A DNA stretch of 64,000 bases, taken from contig NC_059346.1 of assembly GCF_019703515.2 (NCBI RefSeq), positions 17,615,501-17,679,500 on the forward strand, written 5' to 3'. Below are positions 45,801 through 55,691 of this stretch, piece by piece (within the stretch, counting starts at the first letter, position 1; each line of letters opens with the position of its first letter). The DNA is from Myxocyprinus asiaticus. Taxonomy: Eukaryota; Chordata; Actinopteri; Cypriniformes; Catostomidae. The translations under genes were made by a program, and so were the position numbers. Below the pieces are notes generated by a model, which was not told the origin of the DNA, did not search any database, and saw only the letters and a list, made by a program, of their open reading frames with translations.

Positions 45801-48395
45801 CAGCATTGGACGATTAGATGAAAAGAAAATGGAGATACTTGTTGGATGTTAAATCCTGATTGGAGCATCCCTAATATTTGAGTTGACTGGGTTTCAAAAA
45901 GTAATGATGATAAGTAGTGGGCTGAGACAAAAACTGGTACACAGTGGATGGGTACAGTTGAATATGAAGAAGACTTGAATATGTTTTTTCTTTGTTTCAC
46001 TGTTTATATATATTTATTTGTTTGTGAGTGAATTGAAAAAGGTTCTTTTTAAGAGGACTCAAGTATGAAAACCCCAGTAGCCTTTTGGTAGTTGACCATG
46101 TGAAAAAAAGTAACAAAAAATAAAATAAAAATTGTCTTAATTGCAGTTCAAATCGTAATCGAAATATTTTTCAAAATAATCGCAATATGACTTTTTGTCC
46201 AAATCGTGCAGCCCTATTGAGCAGTTATGAGTAATAGGAAATTCATTAAAATTACTTGTAATTCTTACATTAGATGTTTATCTAAATATAACATTATTAT
46301 ATTAAATTTCACAGAAATGTTGATAAAAAGATGTCTTAGCATGTATCACTGGTTTTGCTGTAGTTAATGTATATTTTGAAATGTCAAAGAATTTCTACAT
46401 TTTATTATATATAAAAAAAAAAGGCTTATTGGTTAATAACTTTTATATTTGTCAGTTAACATCTTTTACACGTATGAACAGTAAAGAACCTATTAATGAC
46501 TTACAATATAGTTTTAGATGAAAACCATCGGGTTATGAATGATTTATAAGCTTGAATTCCACCGGGTCAGAATTGACCCGCAAATGCAAAAGGTGTGAAC
46601 TCTGAACGCAATAGGAGGGTTAAACCAGACAAACTAAATTATGGATCCAATAGATTTAATATTAACTTTTATTTTGCAGGTCACTAAGTCCATGGCTGGG
46701 GTGGTGAAAGGAATGGATGCAACCCTGAAGAGCATGAACCTTGAGAAGGTGAAGGGAGAGAGCAATGCTTCTGTGTCTTGCTTTACATTTAGTATTTAGA
46801 GATTAAGTGTTTTCAGTGGTCAGCTTTCTGACACAATCAAAAGTTTGTTGCAGTATGTGATCAGTCCTTATTTGTGATGTCTGTCCTTTGTGTTCTGATT
46901 GGTCAGATTTCTGGCCTGATGGATAAGTTTGAGCGACAGTTTGAAACTCTGGATGTACAGACAGCTCAGATGGAGGACACGATGAGCAGCACCACAACAC
47001 TGACCACACCACAGGGTCAAGTTGATGCTCTCATGATGGAAATGGCGGATGAGGCTGGGTAAGATATTTTTAAAATGTACAATACTGAGATTTTAGATGT
47101 TGTTAATGCAGTTGTTGAATATCATATAGTCCCTAAACTATTTAGTATTATATAAAAAAGCTGATTAATTCAGAAAACAATAATTAGAAATATTCAGAGA
47201 GAAATGGGAATAATTATAGCCAATTTTAATTGGATATAAATATGTAATGTCTGTACTTGTGTGTTTAGGTTGGACCTCAATATGGAGCTTCCTCAAGGTC
47301 AGACGGGATCAGTGGGAACAAGTGTAGCATCTGCAGAACAGGTATTAAAACACACAAACACGCACACTCATACAAACCAGGGTGTCCATTAGCCGGTAAT
47401 TACGTTTTTTTTATTGTAATTTTTTTCTCCCCAATTTGGAATGCCCAATTCCCAATGTGCTCTAAGTCCTCGTGGTGGCGTAGTGACTCGCCTCAATCCA
47501 GGTGGTGGAGGACGAATCTCAGTTGCTTCCGCTTCTGAGACCGTCAATCCGCACATCTTATCATGTGGCTTGTTGAGTGCGTTACTGTGGAGACCTAGAG
47601 CGGGTGGAGGCTCGCACTATTCTCCGCGGCATCCACGAACAACTCACCAAGCGCCCCACCGAGAGCGAGAACCACATTATAGCGACCACGAGGAGGTTAC
47701 CCCATGTGACTCTACCCCCCCCCAGCAACCGGGCCAATTTGTTTGTTTAGGAGACCTGACAGGAGTCACTCAGCACACCCTGGATTTGAACTCGTGACTC
47801 CAGGGGTGGTAGTCAGCATCTTTACTCACTGAGCTACCCAGGCCCCCAATTACCAGTTTTTGACCATTAAAATATTCTAATGTCCGACAAATACAAACAT
47901 TGTCAGACACAATGTCCAGTAAAAATATTAACACAATGCATCAGCAACCCCTTTAATTAATACCAAAAGTGTACTGTGTGATGCCATCCCAATGATAACA
48001 GCGCTTCGCTGCCACGGAGGTTTAATCTTTCCAAATTGCAGGTTCGTTTTTTGCTTTGCCCCCTGTTGAATGCTTTTTAAATTTAAATTAGATGCTAATT
48101 CTATGACGGCTGTAAAAATAAAATTCATTTTGAATGAAAAAGCAGCTATAATGAACAAAAGTTTATCGTTCATTTGACTTGATTGTATTATTATGCATAG
48201 TCCATTGAAGCGCAAAATAAACACCTGTATTTTTTCCAAATTGTCTGGCAAACTGTATTCCCGGACATTGGCCGGCACCAAAATTTCTTAATGGAACTCT
48301 TATTCAGACATGTCAAATATCTACTATAACTTTTGTCTTTTTCACTGTAGGATGAGCTCTCTCAAAGACTGGCTAAACTCAGAGACCAGGTGTAA
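42888..48395 (+). CDS. chmp1b: Charged multivesicular body protein 1b (ESCRT-III), complete, 7 exons, 199 aa
   Basis: Exons 42888-42903, 43438-43535, 43772-43918, 46680-46748, 46907-47058, 47269-47341 and 48351-48395 (TAA). They total 600 nt, giving 199 residues, the same length as human CHMP1B and nearly identical to it ([20 protein letters not shown] at the start; [18 protein letters not shown] at the end). The basic N-terminal helical hairpin and acidic C-terminal half are the ESCRT-III fold. The terminal [13 protein letters not shown] is the MIT-interacting motif that recruits spastin and VPS4. The protein acts on endosomal and midbody membranes in scission and microtubule severing. In humans CHMP1B is a single-exon retrogene, so this intron-bearing gene is the ancestral form. 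Confidence 0.97.
44064..46619. mobile_element. piggyBac-like element in chmp1b intron 3
   Basis: The left end ACCTCCTATTGCGTTTGGGT and right end CGCAATAGGAGGG are inverted, and each is bordered by TTAA (44060-44063, 46620-46623), as in piggyBac. Subterminal GGGTCATTTTTGACC and GGGTCAGAATTGACCC also pair. No transposase; a hAT element sits inside. Confidence 0.78.
44793..46216. mobile_element. hAT-type element nested in the piggyBac-like element
   Basis: Ends AAGGGCTG...CAGCCCTA are flanked by a perfect 8-bp duplication TTGAGCAG (44785-44792, 46217-46224). Subterminal sequences (ATTGCGATATGACCGTGTTC at the left; CGCAATATGACTTTTTGTCC at the right) are complementary. The interior is AT-rich and I see no transposase. 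Confidence 0.8.
47420..47848 (-). mobile_element. tRNA-derived SINE, copy 4 (minus strand), chmp1b intron 6
   Basis: Full-length copy: poly-T side at 47404-47428, conserved body, and minus-strand head GGGGGCCTGGGTAGCTCAGT at the right. Flanks TAATTAC and CAATTAC suggest a short target duplication. Confidence 0.88.
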
Positions 48396-48408
48396 GAAGA
48401 AAGGGCTG

Positions 48409-48409
<1 letters not shown>

Positions 48410-48474
<65 letters not shown>
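48410..48474. repeat. (GT)n microsatellite in the chmp1b 3' UTR
   Basis: About 32 uninterrupted GT units. The Cys/Val frames that cross it are artefacts of the repeat. Confidence 0.95.
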
Positions 48475-48476
<2 letters not shown>

Positions 48477-48694
48477 TGTATGTGCACCTGTCTGGGTGTG
48501 AGAAACTCAATCCTGGAAGAAATGGCCTCATTATTTCTGTAAGTTTAATGCACTCGTGGGAGTGTGTGTGTGTGCGTGCGCGCAGCTTTCCTTATCTACT
48601 CGAACATGCTGAAACCAAACTCTAACCACCGGTATGCAGTAACACTGCTGTTATTAGAGTAGTCTTGGGGCGCTGCTGTATGTTTTCAGTCCCT

Positions 48695-48700
48695 AATAAA
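48695..48700 (+). terminator. Polyadenylation signal AATAAA of chmp1b
   Basis: Canonical hexamer 300 nt after the stop and immediately ahead of the hAT insertion. Confidence 0.6.
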
Positions 48701-48710
48701 AGATATTGAG

Positions 48711-50045
48711 TAGTGGTCGACCGATATATCGCTGAGGCCAATAAATCGGCCGATATTCTAAATTTTTTAATTATCAGCATAGGCCGATTTGTTTCTTAAG
48801 TGAGCTGAGAATCGACTGCTTGCATGTGAAGCGATAGAGACATGTAAACAACCAGTCACGGTTTGTTTTGTTGATATGTGCCATCTTGTTACTACAATAA
48901 AAGTACACTATATAATGGAATAGACTGCAACACAGTCTCATTTAAACAGTCCGCATATCAGAGCAGACACCTTTGAGTTCGTAATGTTAAAGTGCTCGCC
49001 TGTTTCCTTCTCCCTCTCTCCTAAACAGTTCCCTGTAACTTTTAACTGTCTTGTCTAATGATAAAAAGGCAAATATCAATAAAACTAATATCATATACCA
49101 TCTGCAAATATCTGCATATCTCGTTTAAACAGATGTAATAAACCAACCTCACACAACTTCAGCAGATCGAGCATCCTGTGGAGCACTCATTTATTTACCT
49201 CTAAAGCACATATTCTATCAGCCTCTCTTCACAGTTCCCTTTAACTTTTAATATGTCTAATGATAAAAAGGCAAATATCAATAAAACTAATATCATATAG
49301 CCTACCATTTGCAAATATGCACATATCTCGTTTAAACAGATGTAATTCACGAACCTCACAAAAATCCAGCGTTTTCTTCCCGTCGAGCGCTCATCTAATA
49401 TCTTCCTCTGAAGCGCATATTCTATCAGCCAGAATCAAAACTTCAGGATCAGAATCAAAAGTTCCTCTGATTCACAAATCATGACGGTCAGTCCGTGACA
49501 ATCCAAGAAGGTGATCCAGGCCATTTAAACTGTGTGGAGATTGCTGCTCGTTCTGGATCCGCATGTGTGTGCAAATTCAAAGTAAAAGCGCTTCACGTAT
49601 GCTATTAGGAAATGTCTTATTCACTAAGCACCGAAAATACTATTGGTTTGATTCAGTATTTTTTGAGAAAATGCGATTGTTAATGCGCACATGCCATCCA
49701 TGGTTGCTGGACTACTGTGTACTGTTATTTCCTTCTTTCAACTCTATTAACAATTACTTAATGTGCAAATAAATGACTAAAATTTGATGACTAAACAGAA
49801 ATCAACTGCTATCTACCATTTTAAATACAATATTATTTTATATTTTTATATTATTAAGTTGGTTTAGTGTGAAATTGAGTAAATATAGTGCTAAAAAAGA
49901 GTTTATTCATTTTCTAGCAATTTTATGTTTGTTATTTACTTTAATAAATTGTGTGATAAATTGGCATTGTATCGGCCTATCGGTCACCCTGCTCTCTGGA
50001 TATCGGCATCGGCCATTAAAAAAAAACAATATCGGTCGATCACTA
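48711..50045. mobile_element. hAT non-autonomous element downstream of chmp1b
   Basis: The inverted ends TAGTGGTCGACCGATAT and ATATCGGTCGATCACTA are flanked by a perfect 8-bp duplication ATATTGAG (48703-48710, 50046-50053). The subterminal regions are rich in CCGATAT/ATCGGCC motifs, candidate transposase-binding sites. Inside, a block of about 200 bp is tandemly duplicated (TAATGATAAAAAGGCAAATA at about 49056 and again at 49258). No transposase. Confidence 0.88.
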
Positions 50046-50972
50046 ATATTGAGTGTAATATTTCTTAGTAATTGTACATTTTATGTACTTCCATATTTTA
50101 AATACCTGCTTGTTGTTTCTGAAATACATTTGATGCCAATATGGCTACATTTATCTACCCCAGTATTGGAATCAGATGCATATGTTGGTAAAATTGTGAT
50201 TTCTTTTTCTTCCTGCTACATGTAAGTTTTTGCCTAAATTCTTTAATGATCTGTGGGAAATTGTTACTTAAAATGCATATCATCAAAAGACAGTTTAAAT
50301 AAAATATTCTCATATTGTCTTGAGGTAGTAAAATTGGACATGACTAGCCAAATCTTCTGTGTCTATAGTTTATACTTTCTGAATAAACAGCACCTCTTAT
50401 CTTTATTTTCAATGGTTTCTATTTTTTTGTAAAATCATAATAAAATAAAAAAACGGCCTTTGGCAATGTATGGCTCTATCCGCTTGTTCAGATATGAACA
50501 ATATGTGAACGTGTATATAAATAAACATTTTGCAACTCCTTTCTTCTTTGTTTTTAGACTGTAAATTATTTGAGAGACATTTTGTTACTCTAAAGAGGAT
50601 TCTCGTGTATTGAGAGGTTGAGATTATTCTTATGACTCTGGTTTTCAGACTTACAATGTAAGTACAATGACTGTGATTGATCCATTGGGCTCAAGAATTA
50701 GAACAGTGATAGGTTTTGATTGGTCCATTGGGTTCAGAGTTGGCAGAGCTGAGCAGCTGTTTTTGGTACACTGGGTCTAGAGCAATCCAAGGAGAAATAT
50801 GCTGCTCAGAAAGTAGAACGAAGCATATTCACATAATTTCCCATTAGAGCCTTACCTGACTGTGTGCATCTGTATAAATGCAGACATTAATTATAGTAGG
50901 TAACAGATCAGAGTGCCTTCACTGTTCTGTGACTGGAGAGACATGAGGGGTGGAGGCAACTAGTAAATTGGG

Positions 50973-51262
50973 AACACTTTGCAATAAGGTTCCATTCGTT
51001 AACATAAGTTAATGCAGGTATCATGAACAAACAATTAACAATATATTGTTTACAGCATTTATTCATCTTTGTTAATATTAGTAAAAAAAAAAATACAATT
51101 GTTCATGTTATTCATAGTGCATTAACTAATGTTAACATATACAACTTGATTTAAAAAATGTATTACTATGTTGAAATTAATTTTAAGGTTTATTAATGCT
51201 GTAAAAGTATTGTTCATGTTAACTAATGTTGTTAACAAATTTAACCTTATTGTAAAGTGTTA
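50973..51262. mobile_element. hAT-type MITE downstream of chmp1b
   Basis: The ends AACACTTTGCAATAAGGTTC and AACCTTATTGTAAAGTGTTA are inverted; TTAATGCA and GTTAACTAATGTT motifs recur. This terminal sequence is familiar from widespread vertebrate hAT MITEs. Confidence 0.75.
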
Positions 51263-51367
51263 CCATTGTACAGTTTCTGAAAATTCAAAAAATGCAACTC
51301 TTTCTCTGCTAAATGTACACTGGCTGTGATTTTGCCAAGTAAGGTGTATTTCAGGACCAAAATCATT

Positions 51368-51564
51368 GTAGGTCCAGGAGCAACATTCCTATCAGCCATT
51401 CAGATTTTAGTGGCTTCGTTAGAGCTGGGTTTGGGGATTAAAACAATATTCTTATTAACCTTTCATTTCCCTCTGATTTTAGGGGTAGGGTTTCGTTAGG
51501 GATAGGGCTTGAACTTTGGGTTTAAGTTATGTTTATTAGACAGGAATGCTGTTCCAGGACCAAC
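51368..51564. mobile_element. Short MITE between chmp1b and cnga2
   Basis: Arms GTAGGTCCAGGAGCAACATT and AATGCTGTTCCAGGACCAAC (ends near 51563) are inverted around a centre with GGGGTAGGGTTTCG. Confidence 0.65.
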
Positions 51565-52082
51565 AAAAGATCCAATTACACATCCTACACTGGTGTGGTA
51601 CCATTTGGGGTTCCTCAGCTGCCAGAACAGCAGAACCCTCTAGAAATCCTCCAAGATTAAAAGAAGATTTAAACGTTCACTCATTTTTCCTCATTAAAAA
51701 TGTTTAACTCCTAAAGACATGAATTGAAACTTTGCAATATATCTACGAAATCATGACCACTCACATTAAAATGAAGACTCCAGTCATACCAGTAACCTTA
51801 TAAAAGCTGTTTTATTCTACACGGAGAGGGTCTGCACATGGGGCCTGCCATGACCAGCCGAATACTAATTACGTAATCTCAGTAACTGTCCTTTTATTTG
51901 ACACTTTAACTCACTGATTTAAGTAATCATGGCTGACTGTGAATACTGAGTTTCTACAATGGCATCTGAAACTGAAAACTATTGATTTTAAATTATGCTG
52001 CATCCAAGCCACTAGGTGTCACTGTAAGTCCAGGATGACACAAATACAAAGGTTACTGAGTGCACCTTTAAAGTAGCCTTAA

Positions 52083-52748
52083 AGGAATAGTTAACCCAAA
52101 AATGAAAATTCTCTCATAATTTACTCACCCTCATGCCATCCCAGATATGTATGACTTTCTTCAGCAGAACACAAATGAAGATATTTAGAAGAGTATCTCA
52201 GCTCTTTTGGTCCATACAGTGCAAGTGAATGGGTGCCAACATTGTGAAGCTCCAAATATCACATAGGTCCGCATAAAAGTCATAAGACTCCAGTGGTTAA
52301 ATCAGTGTCTTCAGAAGCGATATAATAGGTTTGAATGAGAAACAGATCAATATTTAAGTCCTTTTTCACTATAAATTCTCCTCCCTGTTCAGTCAATTTC
52401 CACTTTCACATTCTTTTTGTGTTTTTGGTGATTCACATTCTTCATGCATGCACCCTCTACTGGACAGGGAGAAGAATTTCTAGCAAAAATTGATTTAAAT
52501 ATTGATCTGTTTCTCACCCAAAATGAGATATAACTTTTGAAGATACGGATTTAACCACTGGAGTTATATGGATTACTTTTATGCACACTTTATGTGCTTT
52601 TTGAAGTGTCAAAATTTTGGCACCCATTCACATTTCATATGGACCTACAGAGCTGAAAGAAAAAATCTGTTTTCTGCAGAAGAAAGAAAGTCATACACAT
52701 CTGGGTTGGCATGAGGGTGAGTAATTTTTTTTAGGTGAACTATCACTT
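52083..52748. mobile_element. Foldback MITE (GGGATAGTTCACCC type), first of a side-by-side pair
   Basis: The left end AGGAATAGTTAACCCAAAAA follows TTAA (52079-52082). The right end TTTAGGTGAACTATCACTTT lacks most of the AATGAAAATT block. A non-family stretch (about 52395-52470) lies in the centre. Confidence 0.78.
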
Positions 52749-52803
52749 TATGGCACTTGAAATACAATATATCTTGCGGTTTCTTGAGTAAATGAATAGG
52801 ATA

Positions 52804-53308
52804 AAGGAATAGTTCACCTAAAAATGAAAATTCTTTCATTATTTACTCCAGTGGTTATATCTATATCTTCAGAAGTGATATGATAAGTGTGGGTGAGAAA
52901 CAGATCAATATTTAAGTCCTTTTTCTCCTCCCTGCCCAGTAGGTGGCAAAATGTTTTAAGATTCCAAATATCTAAAAACAAACGAAGAAGAATGTGAAAG
53001 CAAAAGTGGAGATTTATATTAAAAAGGACTTAATATTGATCTGTTTCTCACCCACACATATCATATTGCTTCTGAAGATATTAATTTAACCGCTGGAGTT
53101 ATATGGATTACTTTTATGGTGCCTTTATGTCCTTTTGGAGCTTTAAAGTTCTGGCCACCATTCACTTGCATTGTATGGACTTACAGAGCTGAGATATTAT
53201 TCTAAAAAGCTTTGTTTTTGTTCAGCAGAAGAAAGTCTTACACACCTGGGATGGCATTAGAGTGAGTTAATGATGAAAGAATTTTCATTTTTGGGTAAAC
53301 TATCTCTT
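52804..53308. mobile_element. Foldback MITE (GGGATAGTTCACCC type), second of the pair
   Basis: Left AGGAATAGTTCACCTAAAAA and right TTTTTGGGTAAACTATCTCT ends. The left arm has lost the CACCCTCATGCCATCCC section, so it jumps from TTTACTC straight to CAGTGGTTATATCT. Confidence 0.78.
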
Positions 53309-53638
53309 TAAAGCATTTATCTTATGATGGGGCTACTCAAGGAATCATTCACAGTCTTTAGAGTTCTTGCAGGAAGACATTATAATGTGTGACGTGATTT
53401 CGAACTAAATATGGCCAAATAGAAGGTGTTTTTGAGTTCATAAGTCTCAGAGAACATGAAGGGTGCGCGGTTGATCTCCAGAGTGTTCCACCAGTGTGGC
53501 AACTGAGGAACCCAAAATGTTGCCTCAAGTATCTTTTAATTTTTATAGTGTTGGCACAATCATGGCTGCCTAAATTTACCTGGACAACTCTCACTTTATC
53601 TCCTCCCATTCTCTCTTTCTCCCTGCCATTACATACTC

Positions 53639-53641
<3 letters not shown>

Positions 53642-53671
<30 letters not shown>
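53642..53671. repeat. (CT)n microsatellite
   Basis: A pure CT run of about 15 units upstream of the putative cnga2 leader exon. Confidence 0.9.
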
Positions 53672-53674
<3 letters not shown>

Positions 53675-53835
53675 GCTGGATTAATTTCTACTCTAGAGAT
53701 GAGAAAGAGATGGTGAGAGTGATATTACACCATTTACACAGACACACAAGTTACTAGATAAGAAACACACTTTGTGTATGTGTTTGTGATGATGTGGTGA
53801 ATGTTATTGTGTCATATAAAAGATGAAGATTCATT

Positions 53836-53889
53836 ATGGACCAACATTCTGGAATTTTTAAGGACCTTGAAGAAGAGGAGCAGCTGAAG
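53836..53889 (+). other. Possible leader exon upstream of cnga2
   Basis: An ATG-started stretch of 18 codons (MDQHSGIFKDLEEEEQLK) ends at a good donor (AAG|GTGAGT). If it is spliced to the next exon at 55691, the frame hits a stop after seven codons, so it cannot encode the channel N-terminus; it would then be an upstream reading frame in the 5' UTR. It may also be chance. Confidence 0.3.
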
Positions 53890-53999
53890 GTGAGTCAGGG
53901 AATCACAAACACGCATGCAGGGTTATACAAGTGTTTCTCTTAGGCCTCCCCCTAAAATACACTATTCACAGACACTTTATCATAAAACAAGTCAGATTT

Positions 54000-55690
54000 T
54001 TGTACAGCTTTTAAGTAAACCTGATGTATATTTTATTATTATTATTATTATTATTATTTCATGAGTGAATGTTTGTGGCCAAGTGAGTTTTTTCTTTTCA
54101 ACCTCAGGATACAACAGTTTTTATTAATTATTTTTTCTTTGAAATGAAGTTTCATTCAAGCAGTTTTGTGTCTCTATTCAGTACGAAAGTATGTGAAATG
54201 TCTTACTGTAACATCTTACTATAAAAGCGGTTTTAAAAACATTAAACACCTAACAAGTGTTGTAGTAACAGAGAATTTACTGTGATTTAGAATAAGAGAC
54301 GCCAACAGTGTGTGTATGCGAGACAGAAAGATGGTTGTTAGCAACCATGATTTCTCGTGAGACGTTAGCTGTGTGTGTGTTTGTCCCATGGGAAAGGAGC
54401 TGTGTGTCATTCTGTGTTCTGTGTTTCTTTAATGATGAGCCAATTAACAAAAACATTGAGCTGGACACGGCATCATCAATCCATGCATTAATCCACCAAG
54501 CATCCATCCATCTCATTCTCCAAAACTGTTTACACAATACCATTGAGATCATATTTCAGTCCACACTGTTAATACTAATACTTATCACAACTTGTATTTT
54601 TTTTTTTAAATAAATAGATTACATAACTTAAGCTTAAGTTTTTATTATTCTTACTAGTTTTAATTAAGTTACCATTACTCTCTAAATCCTAAAGTTGTCA
54701 TTAATAAAAACATTTAAGTGGTCCTCATTAAACAGTACTTGAAATGTCACATTTTGGAATCTTAACTCAAATATAAATGTTCTTTAAACTTTAGCTCTAA
54801 GTACTACTAACTCAAAATTATCAAGTACAAAATAGTGGCTGTCTGGAATAGCCATAAGCACTTGCGCTTGAATAAATTATGCATGTTTGGTCAAAACAAG
54901 GGAACTTGTGTAGAAAAAGAATCATTGTTATTCAAAAAATAATATAGTTTTAATTCTTATGACTATTGTAGTTGTTTTGTTGTAGCTGGTTGATAGTTGT
55001 GATTTGAGTGAAGTCACCATTAGGTTGATTAGTGTTACCTCTGGTGAACTTAGAGCCTGTTAAATTTAAGCCACTATTCTTTTCTCAGTTGTACTTTACA
55101 TAGGTGCAGATTTATGTACACTAAGAAGTACTTAGGAGAATCCATTATGCCATATGGCTCCTTATACCATATAAAATGTTCAATAACCTAATTTAAATAA
55201 TTAAATAAAACAATGATACTTTAATCACAGATGAGTTTACTTGTAACAAGTTAAAGTTACTTAAAAAATTAAATTCAGTTTACATGAGCCAAAAAAGTAC
55301 ATTTACTTAGAAAAACATGCAAACCGGTTGCCTTGAAAAATCTAAGTACGGTCAACTAATGATATTTTACAGTGCAGTTTTTGGAAGAGTAATTGATCAA
55401 TTCTCTCTTACTGCCTTTTCTGTCTATCTCTCATGGTAAGCTGCGGTGATCGTCATAGTGACCACATTCCCAGGTGAGAAATGTTCACTGGTAACTCCCT
55501 TGAACTGCTGTCCCACTGCATTCTACCTCTGTGTCTCCATCTCTCTTTCTCTCTAACATGCTCATGAGAAGTTTGAAGTGCTAAAAACATCTTTGTAGTA
55601 GATATACTGTAAGTAGAGTCAGAGTGTAAAGGCGCATGTAGTGAGGAAATCAGAGTAACCTGTGTGCCTGTGTTTTGTGTGTGTGTGCAG
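54000..55690. other. Region upstream of the cnga2 coding exons, nothing recognised
   Basis: AT-rich sequence with a short (ATT)n run near 54034-54057. I found no gene, paired transposon ends or family repeats. Confidence 0.4.
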
Positions 55691-55691
55691 T

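Larger units (their letters stand above)
48396..48710 (+). other. chmp1b 3' UTR with (GT)n repeat
   Basis: The stop codon is followed 14 bases later by a (GT)n tract (48410-48474), then unique sequence to an AATAAA at 48695-48700. A hAT element is inserted 10 bp past that hexamer; further AATAAA motifs beyond it (about 50384 and 50520) could serve a longer isoform. Confidence 0.6.

Noticed and set aside
48310..48625. Cys/Val-repeat frames next to chmp1b
   Set aside because: They are translations of the (GT)n microsatellite.
55433..55476. Mini-exon between TCATAG and GTGAGAA upstream of cnga2
   Set aside because: It would be 15 nt, starts with TGA in the only linking frame and has no homology.
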